64,000 bases of DNA from Streptomyces sp. NWU339 (GCF_003143855.1 NZ_QFRK01000001.1:563978-627977), one strand, 5' to 3'. Counted from the stretch's first letter, positions 1 to 9,657 are shown. Numbers and translations: made by a program. Notes: generated from the letters alone by a model not told the origin.

Positions 1-324
1 CGCATCCTCGTCGAAGACTCCGCGCGGCTGGCGCGGATTCGGCTTGATGGATTCGAGGGGAATCTCCGCGAAGTGTGCCCCCAGGGGAGGCATGGGCATC
101 TCCGCCGCGCCATGCGTCGACGACTCCTCTGTTTCACGTGGAACAGAGGGAAGTGCGGCCAGTTTGGCCACGGCCACCCCGCGCTCGTTCGACAGCACCG
201 GAGGCGCGGCGGAAGAGGCGGAAGCTGCGCCTCCTGTCACGGTCGGGGAGACCGTCTTCTCTGCCGGGGCAGCAGGGATAAGTGCGCCAAGACCACGGCC
301 CAGCCCCCTCCGTCGCTCACTCAC
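1..324 (-). CDS. parB: Chromosome partitioning protein ParB, N-terminal part
   Basis: This is the first 108 codons of the ParB centromere-binding protein; the rest lies beyond the left edge. It starts at GTG (322-324), overlapping the parA stop by GTGA. The N-terminus begins VSERRRGLGRGLGALIP, the usual ParB opening with a likely ParA-interacting segment, then a Ser/Ala/Pro-rich linker of about 60 residues. The segment IPLESIKPNPRQPR near residues 92-105 begins the conserved ParB/Srx domain. ParB binds parS sites and loads partition complexes near oriC. A one-mismatch parS (131-144) lies within this coding region. Identity is certain from sequence and its position behind parA. Confidence 0.95.
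   Translation of the reverse strand, partial: MSERRRGLGRGLGALIPAAPAEKTVSPTVTGGAASASSAAPPVLSNERGVAVAKLAALPSVPRETEESSTHGAAEMPMPPLGAHFAEIPLESIKPNPRQPRGVFDEDA
131..144. promoter_or_regulatory. parS: parS-like site within parB (one mismatch)
   Basis: The sequence GTTTCACGTGGAAC differs from the consensus GTTTCACGTGAAAC at one base. It lies in the parB coding region, where it encodes VPRET on the minus strand. It is probably a ParB target, weaker than the perfect sites nearby. Confidence 0.65.
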
Positions 325-1400
325 TGGACGCCCTCCACCATGCTCGGATCGTTCTGCTGTGCACCGATGTGTGCGTTCGACGCGTCATAGCTGACGCCAA
401 CGCCCCTCAGCGCGATCTCGCGTGCCGCCTCAAGGTAGGAGAGGGCACCGCTCGATCCAGGATCGTAGGTCAGCACCGTCTGCCCATAACTCGGCGCCTC
501 CGAGATGCGCACAGAGCGAGGAATGCTTGTCCGCAGCACCTCGTCGCCGAAGTGACTACGCACCTCGTCCGCAACCTGGGACGCAAGGCGCGTCCGGCCG
601 TCGTACATGGTGAGCAGGATCGTCGATACGTGCAAGGAGGGGTTGAGGTGGCCCCGCACCAGATCGACATTGCGGAGCAGCTGTCCCAGGCCCTCCAGGG
701 CGTAGTACTCGCACTGGATCGGGATCAGGACCTCCTGTCCCGCCACCATCGCGTTGACCGTCAGCAGGCCGAGGGACGGAGGGCAGTCGATGAGGATGTA
801 GTCCAGCGGCTGCTCGTAGGCATGGATGGCACGCTGCAGCCGGCTCTCCCGTGCCACCAGCGACACCAGCTCGATCTCCGCGCCGGCGAGATCGATCGTG
901 GCGGGTGCGCAGAAGAGACCCTCCACGTCGGGGACCGGCTGGACAACCTCCGCCAGCGGCCTGCTCTCGACCAACACGTCATAGATGGAAGGAACTTCGG
1001 CGTGGTGGTCGATCCCCAGGGCCGTAGAAGCATTGCCCTGAGGGTCGAGGTCGATCACCAAGACCCGAGCGCCATGGAGCGCAAGCGACGCGGCGAGGTT
1101 GACGGTCGTCGTCGTCTTGCCCACGCCACCCTTCTGGTTGGCGACCACGATGAGGCGTGTCTGCTCGGGCCGTGGCAGGCCCTCGCCTGCGCGACCCAGT
1201 GCATCCACCGCCAGCTGGGCAGCACGACCGATGGGAGTGTCGTCCATAGGAGGCGGTGTTTCACGTGAAACATCCGCCCCCATCGATTCGGCACGGGGAC
1301 CGGGGACCGGGTCGGTCATCGGTCCCGCGATGTTGGCGTCGGACCGCAAGGTGGATTCACTCTCCTCGACTTCAGGCTCGCAATGAACAGAGCCTCCCAT
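321..1400 (-). CDS. parA: Chromosome partitioning ATPase ParA
   Basis: ParA/Soj-type Walker ATPase that works with ParB and parS to segregate origins, in Streptomyces mainly during sporulation septation. The deviant Walker A motif KGGVGKTTT follows LIVVANQ, with DLDPQGNAST, DCPPSLG (Walker B region) and the conserved IPIQCEYYALEG after it. The frame stays open back to 1634, giving up to 437 residues. I chose the ATG at 1400 (359 aa) because the extra N-terminus is low-complexity and crosses a parS, but ATGs at 1319, 1283 and 1247 are also possible. A perfect parS lies inside the 5' coding part and is read as VSRET. parB follows with a 4-nt overlap, so the two are co-transcribed. Confidence 0.93.
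   Translation of the reverse strand: MGGSVHCEPEVEESESTLRSDANIAGPMTDPVPGPRAESMGADVSRETPPPMDDTPIGRAAQLAVDALGRAGEGLPRPEQTRLIVVANQKGGVGKTTTTVNLAASLALHGARVLVIDLDPQGNASTALGIDHHAEVPSIYDVLVESRPLAEVVQPVPDVEGLFCAPATIDLAGAEIELVSLVARESRLQRAIHAYEQPLDYILIDCPPSLGLLTVNAMVAGQEVLIPIQCEYYALEGLGQLLRNVDLVRGHLNPSLHVSTILLTMYDGRTRLASQVADEVRSHFGDEVLRTSIPRSVRISEAPSYGQTVLTYDPGSSGALSYLEAAREIALRGVGVSYDASNAHIGAQQNDPSMVEGVQ
1258..1271. promoter_or_regulatory. parS: parS centromere site within the parA 5' region
   Basis: Perfect 14-bp palindrome GTTTCACGTGAAAC, the ParB target of Streptomyces and many bacteria. It is embedded in the 5' part of the parA frame. Confidence 0.92.
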
Positions 1401-1594
1401 GTCTTCGGGGTCGTGAACCAGTGAGGCCTGACGTTCTGTGGAGAAATCCACTTCTGTGGACAACTCCGCACCCCCTGAGGGGGGCGAAGTCTCGTTGGGA
1501 GCAGGCCCCTCTCCGAGTGAACCGAGAGGCTTACGATCGCGGGGTTCGGCCGCGGCGCGACCGCGACTGATGATGCCGTGCAGCAGGGAGCGAC

Positions 1595-1608
1595 GTTTCA
1601 CGTGAAAC
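1595..1608. promoter_or_regulatory. parS: parS centromere site upstream of parA
   Basis: Second perfect GTTTCACGTGAAAC, between rsmG and the favoured parA start. It lies upstream of the parA start chosen here, so ParB spreading could influence parAB expression. Confidence 0.92.
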
Positions 1609-1744
1609 ACGATGCACAGCAGCCGGGGCTGCACTGCCGCGACACTCCGGCCTACGGAGGTTCGGCAGCTTGTGTGGAGTACGTCTGCCCCTTCAGGGGG
1701 TAGGCCTGCCCGCCAGATGTCCTGCAGCCCGGCAGACCACGCCT

Positions 1745-2464
1745 CTATCCGCGTCGGCGCCGTGCACGCCCGGCGCGAGCGGCCTTCGCGCGCTTCGCCG
1801 CGAAGCGCACACCGCCGGGACTTTCCCCCACCTCGACCCGCACCACCGTGGACATCGGATCCACCACACCCTCACCCACATGCACGACCGATGTCGCCAC
1901 GGCGCCGAGCTTGCTCAGCGCCGAGGTCGCATTCTTCAGCTCCTCCTCGGCGGCATCACCCTTGAGCGCGAGCATCTCTCCGTACGGCCGAAGGAGGGGG
2001 ATGCCCCACGTGGCGAGGCGGTCAAGGGGCGCCACGGCCCGTGCGGTCACCACGTGCACCGGAGACATCCGGCCCATGACCTCCTCGGCCCGGCCACGCA
2101 CGACCGTCACATGGTCCAGTCCCAGCAGCTCCACGACTTCGGTCAGGAAGGTGGTACGCCGCAGCAGTGGCTCCAGCAGTGTGATCTTGAGGTCCTCGCG
2201 GACCAGCGCCAATGGGATACCCGGCAGACCGGCACCCGAACCGACATCGCACACCGTGACGCCTTCGGGCACGACTTCCGAGAGCACCGCACAGTTCAGC
2301 AAATGCCGCTCCCACAGGCGCGGCACCTCCCGCGGGCCGATCAGACCACGCTGAACGCCCGCCTCAGCGAGCAGCTCCGCGTAACGCACCGCGTCCGCGA
2401 AGCGCTCGCCGAACACCTCGCGAGCCTGCTCGGGCGCGGGGGGAAGCTCCGCTGCCTCCGTCAC
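1745..2464 (-). CDS. rsmG: 16S rRNA (guanine527-N7)-methyltransferase RsmG (GidB)
   Basis: S-adenosylmethionine-dependent methyltransferase that forms m7G527 in 16S rRNA; in Streptomyces, loss of RsmG is known to give low-level streptomycin resistance and altered antibiotic production. The 239-aa product has the SAM-binding motif CDVGSGAGLPGIPLAL, preceded by the LWERHLLNCAVL helix and followed by ITLLEPLLRRTTFL, all typical of the family. A basic Arg/Ala-rich tail ends the protein. Translation starts at GTG 2464. It is the last gene before parA, with 344 nt to the favoured parA start. Confidence 0.95.
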   Translation of the reverse strand: MTEAAELPPAPEQAREVFGERFADAVRYAELLAEAGVQRGLIGPREVPRLWERHLLNCAVLSEVVPEGVTVCDVGSGAGLPGIPLALVREDLKITLLEPLLRRTTFLTEVVELLGLDHVTVVRGRAEEVMGRMSPVHVVTARAVAPLDRLATWGIPLLRPYGEMLALKGDAAEEELKNATSALSKLGAVATSVVHVGEGVVDPMSTVVRVEVGESPGGVRFAAKRAKAARAGRARRRRG

Positions 2465-2535
2465 GGGGGACCGTCCTTCCGTAGCGTGCCGACATCGGGC
2501 GCCGACACCACAGAACTATCAGGCTGACAAAATTC

Positions 2536-2562
2536 GGCCCCGCCTGCGCAACAGACGGGGCC
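2536..2562 (-). terminator. Rho-independent terminator after khpB
   Basis: Inverted repeat with arms around GGCCCCG and CGGGGCC in the gap between khpB and rsmG. On the minus strand it is followed by GAATTTTG, a short T-rich run. It would end or attenuate transcription from rpmH-khpB before rsmG. Confidence 0.6.
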
Positions 2563-2580
2563 GGTTGAACGTGGAACCGT

Positions 2581-3093
2581 TCAGGCGGGAAGCACGACGA
2601 CGAAGCGCTGCGGCTCCTCGCCCTCGGACTCACTGTTCAGGCCGGCGGCCTTGACCGCGTCGTGCACGACCTTGCGCTCGAACGGCGTCATCGGGTCGAG
2701 CTTCACGGGCTCACCGCTGCTCTTGGCCTCGGCGGCGGCCTTCGCCCCCAGCTCGGACAACTCGGCCCGCTTCTTGGCGCGGTACCCCGCGATGTCGAGC
2801 ATGAGCCGACTGCGGTCCCCGGTCTCCCGGTGCACGGCCAGACGCGTGAGCTCTTGGAGCGCTTCCAGCACCTCACCGTCCCGACCGACCAGCTTCTGCA
2901 GGTCACGGCCGGCCGAGTCGCTGATGATCGAGACGGAGGCACGGTCGGCCTCGACGTCCATGTCGATGTCACCGTCGAGGTCGGCGATGTCGAGCAGACC
3001 CTCCAGGTAGTCCGCTGCGATCTCACCTTCCTGCTCCAGGCGGGTCAGGGTGTCTGCGCCCTCGGCAGCGGTGGAGGTGGTGCCTTCCGTCAC
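2581..3093 (-). CDS. khpB: RNA-binding protein KhpB (Jag/SpoIIIJ-associated; KH-R3H)
   Basis: The 170-aa protein has an acidic N-terminus (residues 1-45), a KH domain with the LVGRDGEVLEALQELTRLAV segment, and a C-terminal R3H domain containing MTPFERKVVHDAV and VVLPA. KhpB/Jag binds RNA, usually with KhpA, and is linked to cell division and envelope growth. The Jag-N domain of Firmicutes homologues is absent, as is usual in actinobacteria. GTG start at 3093, 15 nt from the yidC stop. Its place next to yidC is the classic spoIIIJ-jag arrangement. Confidence 0.92.
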   Translation of the reverse strand: MTEGTTSTAAEGADTLTRLEQEGEIAADYLEGLLDIADLDGDIDMDVEADRASVSIISDSAGRDLQKLVGRDGEVLEALQELTRLAVHRETGDRSRLMLDIAGYRAKKRAELSELGAKAAAEAKSSGEPVKLDPMTPFERKVVHDAVKAAGLNSESEGEEPQRFVVVLPA

Positions 3094-3108
3094 GGGATGG
3101 ACTCCTTC

Positions 3109-4380
3109 TTACTTCTTGGACGGGGACTTGGGCCGCTGCGGGCCCTTGCGCTGTCCGGACTGGGCCCTGCTGCGGGTGCTTCCGCCGGACTTCGCGTTGC
3201 CCTTCTTGGCAGCGGCGGCGGGCTTGACGTCGTCCTGAGGCGTTTCGGGCTTGGACAGCGAGGTGGGCTCACCAGCCGCCTTCGCCGCACCGCCCTGCCG
3301 CTGGGACTTGGTCTGCCGCTTGGGCTGCTGACGCTTCGCGGTCTGGATCGTGGCCGTAGAGCCGTCCTCGGCCTGTGCGGCGGCCGTGGCATCGCCCTTG
3401 ATCACCGCGCCATCGGTCTGGGCCACGAGGCCCGCCTTGCTCAGACCGTTGATGAACTTGCGCTCGTATTCGTTGCGGTCCCGGCCCTTGGCCATGATGG
3501 CCTTGACGATGGCACGCTCACGGCGGTTGCGGGTCTTGCCGTGGTGGGTGACGTGCTTGGCAAGGCGCTCCAGGTAAGCGGCCTGCGCCTTCGAACCCGG
3601 CGTCGGGTTGTTGTGGATGACGTACATCTGCTGGCCCATGGTCCACACGTTGGTGGTCAGCCAGTAGACGAGGACACCGACCGGGAAGTTGATGCCGAAG
3701 ACGGCGAAGATGACGGGGAAGACATACATCAGCATCTTCTGCTGCTGCATGAACGGCGTCTTCACCGTGGTGTCGACGTTCTTCGTCATCAGCTGGCGCT
3801 GCGTGTAGAACTGCGACAGCGACATCAAGACGATCATCAGGGCCGTGACGATCCGCACATCGGTCAGCGAGGCGTTGAGGGCTTCGACCTTGTCCGCGCT
3901 GTCCGTGAACTTCGCCGCGAGCGGGGCACCGAAGATGTGCGCCTTCTGCGCACTCTCCAGCAGACGCTCGTTGATCACACCGATGGTGTCGTTGGACGCG
4001 ATGCTGTTGAGCACGTGGTACAGAGCGAAGAAGAACGGGGACTGCGCCAGGATGGGAAGGCACGAGGAGAGCGGGTTGGTACCCGCGTCCTTGTACAGCT
4101 TCATCATCTCTTCGGACTGACGCTGCTTGTCGTTCTTGTAGCGCTCCTGGATCTTCTTCATCTCCGGCTGGAGCGTCTGCATCGCGCGCGTCGCCTTGAT
4201 CTGCTTCACAAAGAGCGGGATCAGGCAGATACGGATCAGGATCACCAGGGACACGATGGACAGGCCCCAGGCCCACCCGGTGTCGGGGCCGAAGATGGCC
4301 CCGTACACGGAGTGGAACTGGACGATGACCCAGGAGACAGGTGTCGTGATGAAGCTGAAGAGGCTGGCAATCGTGTCCAC
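3109..4380 (-). CDS. yidC: Membrane protein insertase YidC (Oxa1 family)
   Basis: Inserts and folds membrane proteins with or without SecYEG. The 423-aa product starts [20 protein letters not shown], and has core Oxa1 transmembrane segments (around [40 protein letters not shown] and [29 protein letters not shown]). The strategic cytoplasmic region includes [16 protein letters not shown] long Lys/Arg/Gln-rich tail of over 100 residues, typical of Streptomyces, may contact the ribosome. GTG start 4380 with AGGAG upstream; the yidD stop is only 3 nt away. Confidence 0.96.
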   Translation of the reverse strand: MDTIASLFSFITTPVSWVIVQFHSVYGAIFGPDTGWAWGLSIVSLVILIRICLIPLFVKQIKATRAMQTLQPEMKKIQERYKNDKQRQSEEMMKLYKDAGTNPLSSCLPILAQSPFFFALYHVLNSIASNDTIGVINERLLESAQKAHIFGAPLAAKFTDSADKVEALNASLTDVRIVTALMIVLMSLSQFYTQRQLMTKNVDTTVKTPFMQQQKMLMYVFPVIFAVFGINFPVGVLVYWLTTNVWTMGQQMYVIHNNPTPGSKAQAAYLERLAKHVTHHGKTRNRRERAIVKAIMAKGRDRNEYERKFINGLSKAGLVAQTDGAVIKGDATAAAQAEDGSTATIQTAKRQQPKRQTKSQRQGGAAKAAGEPTSLSKPETPQDDVKPAAAAKKGNAKSGGSTRSRAQSGQRKGPQRPKSPSKK

Positions 4381-4383
4381 TAA

Positions 4384-4758
4384 TCATGCTCCTTGGGCAT
4401 GGGGCGAGGTCTCTGCGGCCGGATTCGAAGGGCTCGTCGGACTTACGGAAGAAGTCTGTCCTTCGGTGGCCGGTTCGGCGGAGGCAGGCCCGCCCTTGCG
4501 TGCACGCCAGGCGTCACGCAACATTTCGTGCCACCGCGGGCGCTTGCGCGGCGGGACATGGTCCACGCCACCCAGCGACCACGGATTGCACCGCAGGATG
4601 CGCCAGGCCGTGAGTGCTGTGCCCTTGACGGCACCGTGCCGGTCGATGGCCGTGTAGCCGTAGTGGGAACACGACGGGTAGTACTTGCACACGGGCCCCA
4701 GCAGCGGACTGATCGTCCACTGATAGAGCTTGATCAGAGCCAGCAGCGGGTACTTCAT
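4384..4758 (-). CDS. yidD: Membrane protein insertion efficiency factor YidD
   Basis: Small inner-membrane-associated helper of YidC. The 124-aa protein has the family signature [27 protein letters not shown] and [15 protein letters not shown]. The C-terminal ~40 residues are Ala/Pro/Gly-rich and lie outside the conserved domain. The ATG at 4758 overlaps the rnpA stop (ATGA), and the stop is 3 nt from yidC, so rnpA-yidD-yidC are translationally coupled. Confidence 0.95.
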   Translation of the reverse strand: MKYPLLALIKLYQWTISPLLGPVCKYYPSCSHYGYTAIDRHGAVKGTALTAWRILRCNPWSLGGVDHVPPRKRPRWHEMLRDAWRARKGGPASAEPATEGQTSSVSPTSPSNPAAETSPHAQGA

Positions 4759-5126
4759 CGCGTGCCCCCTCCCAGCAGCCGCTGCAGAGCGGCATCCAGG
4801 TCTTGGGCCAGTTGTGCATGGTCGGCGTCGCCCGCGCCGGGCAGCGCTCGTACGACTACCAGGCTACCGGGGGGCAGCAGGGCTACTCGATCGCGCATCA
4901 GGTGGCGAAGTCTGCGCTTCACCTTGTTCCGCACGACCGCTCCACCCACAGCCTTGCTCACGACGAAACCCGCACGTGTCGGGGGAGCGCTCTCCCCAGG
5001 CACATGCGGGTCCGTGACACCGCTGCGAAGGTGTACGACGAGGTGCCTGCGTCCGGCCCGGCGTCCTCGTCGTACCGCGGTCGCGAAGTCCTCGCGCCGC
5101 CTCAGCCGGTTGTCGGTGGGCAGCAC
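4755..5126 (-). CDS. rnpA: Ribonuclease P protein component
   Basis: Protein subunit of RNase P, which trims tRNA 5' ends. The 123-aa basic protein begins [25 protein letters not shown] and contains the signature [17 protein letters not shown] plus [11 protein letters not shown]. Start is GTG at 5126; a nearby upstream ATG is out of frame. It lies 21 nt downstream of rpmH, the near-universal order. Confidence 0.95.
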   Translation of the reverse strand: MLPTDNRLRRREDFATAVRRGRRAGRRHLVVHLRSGVTDPHVPGESAPPTRAGFVVSKAVGGAVVRNKVKRRLRHLMRDRVALLPPGSLVVVRALPGAGDADHAQLAQDLDAALQRLLGGGTR

Positions 5127-5147
5127 GACGTCATGACCTGATCGGGA

Positions 5148-5285
5148 TCAGGCGGACAGGCGGGCGCGACCCTTGCTACGGCGGGACGCGAGAATCGCGC
5201 GGCCGGCACGGGTGCGCATACGCAGCCGGAAGCCGTGGGTCTTCGCGCGACGACGGTTGTTCGGCTGGAAGGTGCGCTTGCTCAC
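5148..5285 (-). CDS. rpmH: 50S ribosomal protein L34
   Basis: A 45-residue very basic protein read from GTG 5285 to TGA 5148. It begins [20 protein letters not shown] and ends in GRARLSA, which is L34 by its full family signature ([23 protein letters not shown]). It heads the leftward rpmH-rnpA-yidD-yidC-khpB operon and is divergent from dnaA. Confidence 0.97.
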   Translation of the reverse strand: MSKRTFQPNNRRRAKTHGFRLRMRTRAGRAILASRRSKGRARLSA

Positions 5286-5504
5286 TCGGGGGCTCCAGAA
5301 AGATGTCGTTGATTGCGGGGTGCCGTCCTGGCTGTCACCGTGCGCCCACGAGTAGCTCGCGTTACGCCCGAGTGCACCGCTGACCGATCATCTTGCGCGA
5401 TCTGTGCCCATCGGAGGCAGGCGGCAGCAGCCATCGACAACTCGACCTCGTCACGGTACGCGCGGCTGCCTCCTTCGGTCAAACCAGCAGCCTCGGGGAG
5501 ACAC

Positions 5505-5525
5505 TTGTCCACAGGCTGGGGACAA
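5505..5525. promoter_or_regulatory. DnaA box pair in the dnaA promoter region
   Basis: Perfect DnaA box TTGTCCACA (5505-5513) followed by an inverted weaker box TGGGGACAA (5517-5525), about 140 nt before the dnaA start and inside the rpmH-dnaA divergent region. Autorepression of dnaA through such boxes is established in Streptomyces; here it is inferred from position. Confidence 0.75.
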
Positions 5526-5661
5526 CGACTTGAACAGCACCGGCCGCCCTGACTACCGTGACGGAACTCCGATTCGTTCCTTTGTCCCTCGACCACCCCC
5601 TTTACAACCCCGACCCGTCCCCGAATCACACGTTCGAGGGACCTGTGAGAGAGCGTGCCCT

Positions 5662-7608
5662 GTGGCTGACGTACCTGCCGATCTTGCCGCAGTGTGGCCA
5701 CGCGTCCTGGAAGAGCTGCTCGGAGAGGGCCGGGGCCAGGGAGTCGAGGGGAAGGACGAACACTGGATCCGGCGCTGCCAGCCGCTGGCACTGGTCGCCG
5801 ACACCGCGCTGCTCGCCGTGCCGAACGAGTTCGCCAAGGGCGTGCTCGAGGGCCGCCTCGCGCCGATCGTCAGCGAAAGCCTGAGCCGCGAGTGCGGACG
5901 CCCCATCCGCATCGCCATCACCGTCGACGACTCCGCGGGGGAGCCCCCGGCTCCGCCGGCCGCCCGCCCCCAGCCGCGCTACGAGGAGCCCGAGTTCCCT
6001 CCCACCCGGCAGGACCGACCGGACCGGCAGGACCGCCAGGAACACGAGCAGTACGAGGGCTATGGCCGGCGCCGCGCCGACCAGGACCCCGGACCGCCCG
6101 GCGACCAGCTCCCCACCGCCCGCCCCGCCTACCCCTCGGAGTACCAGCGCCCGGAGCCCAGCTCCTGGCCGCGACCGGGTCAGGACGAGTACGGCTGGCA
6201 TCAGCAGCGCCTCGGTTTCCCCGACCGCGACCCGTACGCCTCGCCCTCGCAGAACGCCTACGGCTCCCCGGACGGCTACGGCGGCGCGCCCTCGCAGGAC
6301 TACCGTCCGCAGCCGATGGAACGGCCCTCCTACGAGCAGCAGCGCTCCGACTACGAGACGTCACGCGCGGAGTACGACCGCAGTAACTACGACCGGGGCG
6401 GCTACGACCGCGGTGACTACGACCAGCGCGACACCGCCCGCCGCGAGCTCCCCGAGCCCCCGTCCGGCTCGGGGCACGTCCACCGCGGTGGCCCCGTCGG
6501 CCCGAACCTGCCCACGAGCGGGGCGCCCGGCCCACTGGCCGCACAGCCCGCGCCGGCGACCGGCCCCGGCGAGCCGACCGCGCGGCTGAACCCGAAGTAC
6601 CTCTTCGACACGTTCGTCATCGGCGCCTCCAACCGCTTCGCGCACGCGGCGGCGGTGGCGGTCGCCGAGGCACCCGCGAAGGCGTACAACCCCCTGTTCA
6701 TCTACGGGGAGTCCGGGCTCGGCAAGACCCACCTGCTGCACGCGATCGGACACTACGCGCGCAGTCTCTACCCCGGCACGCGGGTGCGGTACGTGAGCTC
6801 GGAGGAGTTCACCAACGAGTTCATCAACTCCATCCGCGACGGCAAGGGCGACAGCTTCCGCAAGCGGTACCGGGAGATGGACATCCTGCTCGTCGACGAC
6901 ATCCAGTTCCTCGCGGACAAGGAGTCGACGCAGGAGGAGTTCTTCCACACCTTCAACACGCTGCACAACGCCAACAAGCAGATCGTGCTCTCCAGTGACC
7001 GGCCGCCCAAGCAGCTGGTGACGCTGGAGGACCGGCTGCGGAACCGTTTCGAGTGGGGTCTGATCACCGACGTCCAGCCTCCGGAGCTGGAGACACGTAT
7101 CGCGATCCTTCGCAAGAAGGCGGTGCAGGAGCAGCTCAACGCCCCGCCCGAGGTGCTGGAGTTCATCGCCTCCCGGATCTCGCGGAACATCCGCGAGCTG
7201 GAGGGCGCGCTGATCCGGGTGACGGCGTTCGCCTCGCTCAACCGGCAGCCGGTGGACCTCGGGCTGACGGAGATCGTCCTGAAGGACCTGATCCCCGGCG
7301 GCGACGACTCCGCGCCGGAGATCACCTCGACGGCCATCATGAGCGCGACCGCCGACTACTTCGGGCTCACGGTCGAGGACCTGTGCGGCACCTCACGCGG
7401 CCGCGCCCTGGTGACCGCACGGCAGATCGCGATGTACCTGTGCCGTGAGCTGACGGACCTGTCGCTGCCGAAGATCGGCGCGCTGTTCGGCGGCCGCGAC
7501 CACACGACGGTGATGCACGCGGACCGCAAGATCCGCAACCTGATGGCGGAGCGACGCTCCATCTACAACCAGGTCACCGAGCTCACCAACCGCATCAAGG
7601 CCGGCTGA
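5662..7608 (+). CDS. dnaA: Chromosomal replication initiator DnaA
   Basis: AAA+ initiator that binds oriC boxes and melts the origin. I chose GTG 5662 (648 aa) because the product then begins [20 protein letters not shown], the usual Streptomyces DnaA N-terminus (domain I). Residues ~95-310 form an exceptionally long Pro/Arg/Asp/Tyr-rich domain II with repeats such as [20 protein letters not shown]. Domain III has Walker [10 protein letters not shown], Walker [11 protein letters not shown] and the box VII region [11 protein letters not shown]. Domain IV ends with the DNA-binding signature [16 protein letters not shown] strong hairpin terminator follows and then oriC. Confidence 0.97.
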   Translation: MADVPADLAAVWPRVLEELLGEGRGQGVEGKDEHWIRRCQPLALVADTALLAVPNEFAKGVLEGRLAPIVSESLSRECGRPIRIAITVDDSAGEPPAPPAARPQPRYEEPEFPPTRQDRPDRQDRQEHEQYEGYGRRRADQDPGPPGDQLPTARPAYPSEYQRPEPSSWPRPGQDEYGWHQQRLGFPDRDPYASPSQNAYGSPDGYGGAPSQDYRPQPMERPSYEQQRSDYETSRAEYDRSNYDRGGYDRGDYDQRDTARRELPEPPSGSGHVHRGGPVGPNLPTSGAPGPLAAQPAPATGPGEPTARLNPKYLFDTFVIGASNRFAHAAAVAVAEAPAKAYNPLFIYGESGLGKTHLLHAIGHYARSLYPGTRVRYVSSEEFTNEFINSIRDGKGDSFRKRYREMDILLVDDIQFLADKESTQEEFFHTFNTLHNANKQIVLSSDRPPKQLVTLEDRLRNRFEWGLITDVQPPELETRIAILRKKAVQEQLNAPPEVLEFIASRISRNIRELEGALIRVTAFASLNRQPVDLGLTEIVLKDLIPGGDDSAPEITSTAIMSATADYFGLTVEDLCGTSRGRALVTARQIAMYLCRELTDLSLPKIGALFGGRDHTTVMHADRKIRNLMAERRSIYNQVTELTNRIKAG

Positions 7609-7629
7609 GCACCCGCAGGCCCCCGCAGA

Positions 7630-7660
7630 GGGCGTTCCCGGAGCACATCCGGGAACGCCC
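7630..7660 (+). terminator. dnaA Rho-independent terminator
   Basis: Perfect 13-bp stem: GGGCGTTCCCGGA (7630-7642) and its complement (7648-7660) with a 5-nt loop, followed by CTCTT. It ends dnaA transcription before oriC. Confidence 0.8.
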
Positions 7661-7744
7661 CTCTTCGTGCGCCCGCCGACCGGCCTTCGCGTACCTGCCG
7701 ACCGGTGGGGGCCGACCCTCGCGGCCTCCGGTGTCCCGCCCACT

Positions 7745-8346
7745 GTTCGATTTCGGCACCGGGTTACGGCTGTCCTCCACAGATGTGGCAACTTTCTCCC
7801 GTCCACATCCTGGGGACTGTGAAGTTGTCCCGAAACTGTCCACAGCCCTGCTTGCTGGGGCAGCATCGAGCCAGGTCAACCGGCTGTGGATCCGTGGACA
7901 AGCGATCTCCACAGGCTGTGGACAAGCCGGTGCCCCACAGGCTGTGCACAAAGTTTTCCACCAGCAACCCACAGGCTGAGGCCAGTTGTCCCCAATGATC
8001 AGGCGCTTCTCCACACGCCTGTCCACTGTTCGGCAACGCCACGCGCCTCCTCACCGGGTCGAGTGAAAGGCGTCACAGCAAGGTGCCGAGGCCGCCTGTG
8101 GGAAAGACCGGCAAACCTGGGGACGGAGCTGGGGAGAACTCGCCCCTCCCTGTGCACGGAGTGTGCAGAACTTTTTGTTCTCCACAGAAACCCCGAGTTG
8201 TCCACCGCCTCCACCCACAGGCCCGGTGGACAAAATCTTGGCCCTGAGCTGGGAAAACAAGGTTATCCACGGTATCCACAGGCCCTACTACTACTCCCAA
8301 CTAGAGAGAGGGAGAAATTCGTTTCGAAGAGGGTCCTGTGCACAAC
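7745..8346. other. oriC: Chromosomal replication origin oriC (DnaA box array)
   Basis: The 918-nt dnaA-dnaN spacer has no gene and is filled with DnaA boxes related to TTGTCCACA on both strands. The clearest are 7836-7844, 7893-7901, 7917-7925 (perfect, reverse), 7943-7951, 7986-7994, 8019-8027, 8198-8206, 8225-8233, 8263-8271, 8272-8280 and 8337-8345. Weaker ones lie at 7825-7833, 7885-7893, 8007-8015, 8097-8105 and 8178-8186. Two groups are separated by a box-poor stretch at about 8030-8095, matching the known bipartite Streptomyces oriC of about 19 boxes. There is no long AT-rich 13-mer array; the most AT-rich stretches are around 8170-8190 and 8230-8275. Confidence 0.95.
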
Positions 8347-8526
8347 TCGCCGGTTCGACGCCGACTGCCGCTCGTCACGACTTGACCCCGAGGGGCACCT
8401 ACTGTCAGTGCGGTGCGTCAGACTGGTCTCCGGTGTCCTTCCCTCACAGAGGCAGACGACACCGAGGCAGACGACGAAGGCGAAGCAGGGCGTGAGAACG
8501 CCGGCAACAGCAGGAGGCGGCTTACG

Positions 8527-9657
8527 GTGAAGATCCGGGTGGAACGCGACGTACTCGCGGAGGCAGTGGCCTGGGCTGCGCGCAGCCTCCCGGCCCGTCC
8601 GCCGGCGCCGGTCCTCGCCGGCTTGCTGCTGAAGGCGGAGGAGGGACAGCTGAGCCTGTCCAGCTTCGACTACGAGGTCTCCGCACGGGTCTCGGTGGAG
8701 GCGGAGGTCGAGGAGGAGGGCACCGTCCTCGTCTCGGGCCGTCTGCTCGCCGACATCTCCCGCGCGCTCCCCAACCGGCCGGTGGAGATTTCCACAGACG
8801 GTGTGCGGGCGACGGTGGTGTGCGGTTCCTCGCGGTTCACACTCCACACCCTGCCGGTGGAGGAGTACCCGGCCCTGCCTCAGATGCCGAACGCGACAGG
8901 CACCGTCCCCGGCGAGGTCTTCGCGTCCGCCGTGCAGCAGGTCGCCATCGCGGCCGGCCGGGACGACACCCTGCCCGTCCTGACCGGTGTCCGCATCGAG
9001 ATCGAGGGCGACACGGTGACGCTGGCCTCCACCGACCGCTACCGCTTCGCGGTCCGCGAGTTCCTGTGGAAGCCGGAGGACCCGGAGGCCTCGGCGGTCG
9101 CCCTGGTGCCCGCGAAGACGCTCCTGGACACCGCCAAGGCGCTGACCAGCGGCGACCAGGTGATCCTTGCGCTGTCCGGCTCGGGCGCGGGCGAGGGGCT
9201 GATCGGCTTCGAAGGAGCGGGCCGCCGCACCACCACGCGGCTGCTGGAGGGCGACCTCCCGAAGTACCGCACGCTGTTCCCGACCGAGTTCAACAGCGTC
9301 GCCGTCATCGAGACCGCCCCCTTTGTGGAGGCCGTCAAGCGCGTGGCCCTGGTCGCCGAGCGCAACACCCCGGTGCGGCTCAGCTTCGAGCAGGGCGTGC
9401 TCATCCTGGAGGCCGGCTCCAGCGACGACGCACAGGCTGTGGAAAGGGTCGACGCCCAGCTGGAGGGCGATGACATCTCGATCGCCTTCAACCCGACGTT
9501 CCTGCTGGACGGCCTGAGCGCCATCGACTCCCCGGTGGCGCAGCTGTCGTTCACCACGTCCACCAAGCCCGCGCTGCTCAGCGGCAGGCCTGCGGTGGAC
9601 GCGGAGGCGGACGACGCCTACAAGTACCTGATCATGCCGGTGCGGCTCAGCGGCTGA
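8527..9657 (+). CDS. dnaN: DNA polymerase III beta sliding clamp
   Basis: Processivity clamp that encircles DNA as a dimer and tethers polymerase III. The GTG at 8527 with GCAGGAGG upstream gives 376 aa beginning VKIRVERDVLAEAVAWAARSLP, the standard start. Three clamp folds follow, with TVLVSGRLLADISRALP, FTLHTLPVEEYPALP, TLPVLTGVRIEIEG and VSSTDRYRFAVRE-like (LASTDRYRFAVREF), and the C-terminal LIMPVRLSG that ends most clamps. The frame is open further upstream into oriC but that part is not coding. Confidence 0.97.
   Translation: MKIRVERDVLAEAVAWAARSLPARPPAPVLAGLLLKAEEGQLSLSSFDYEVSARVSVEAEVEEEGTVLVSGRLLADISRALPNRPVEISTDGVRATVVCGSSRFTLHTLPVEEYPALPQMPNATGTVPGEVFASAVQQVAIAAGRDDTLPVLTGVRIEIEGDTVTLASTDRYRFAVREFLWKPEDPEASAVALVPAKTLLDTAKALTSGDQVILALSGSGAGEGLIGFEGAGRRTTTRLLEGDLPKYRTLFPTEFNSVAVIETAPFVEAVKRVALVAERNTPVRLSFEQGVLILEAGSSDDAQAVERVDAQLEGDDISIAFNPTFLLDGLSAIDSPVAQLSFTTSTKPALLSGRPAVDAEADDAYKYLIMPVRLSG

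Noticed and set aside
321..1634. 437-residue ParA starting at 1634
   Set aside because: The added N-terminus crosses a parS and is low-complexity; a later start is more likely, though the exact one is unsettled.
2564..2577. Degenerate parS GTTGAACGTGGAAC in the khpB-rsmG spacer
   Set aside because: Three mismatches to the consensus break the core palindrome.
2662..4383. Long plus-strand open frame (573 codons) opposite khpB and yidC
   Set aside because: It is the antisense shadow of two certain genes; the protein is Leu/Arg/His-rich without domains, as high-GC codon bias produces.
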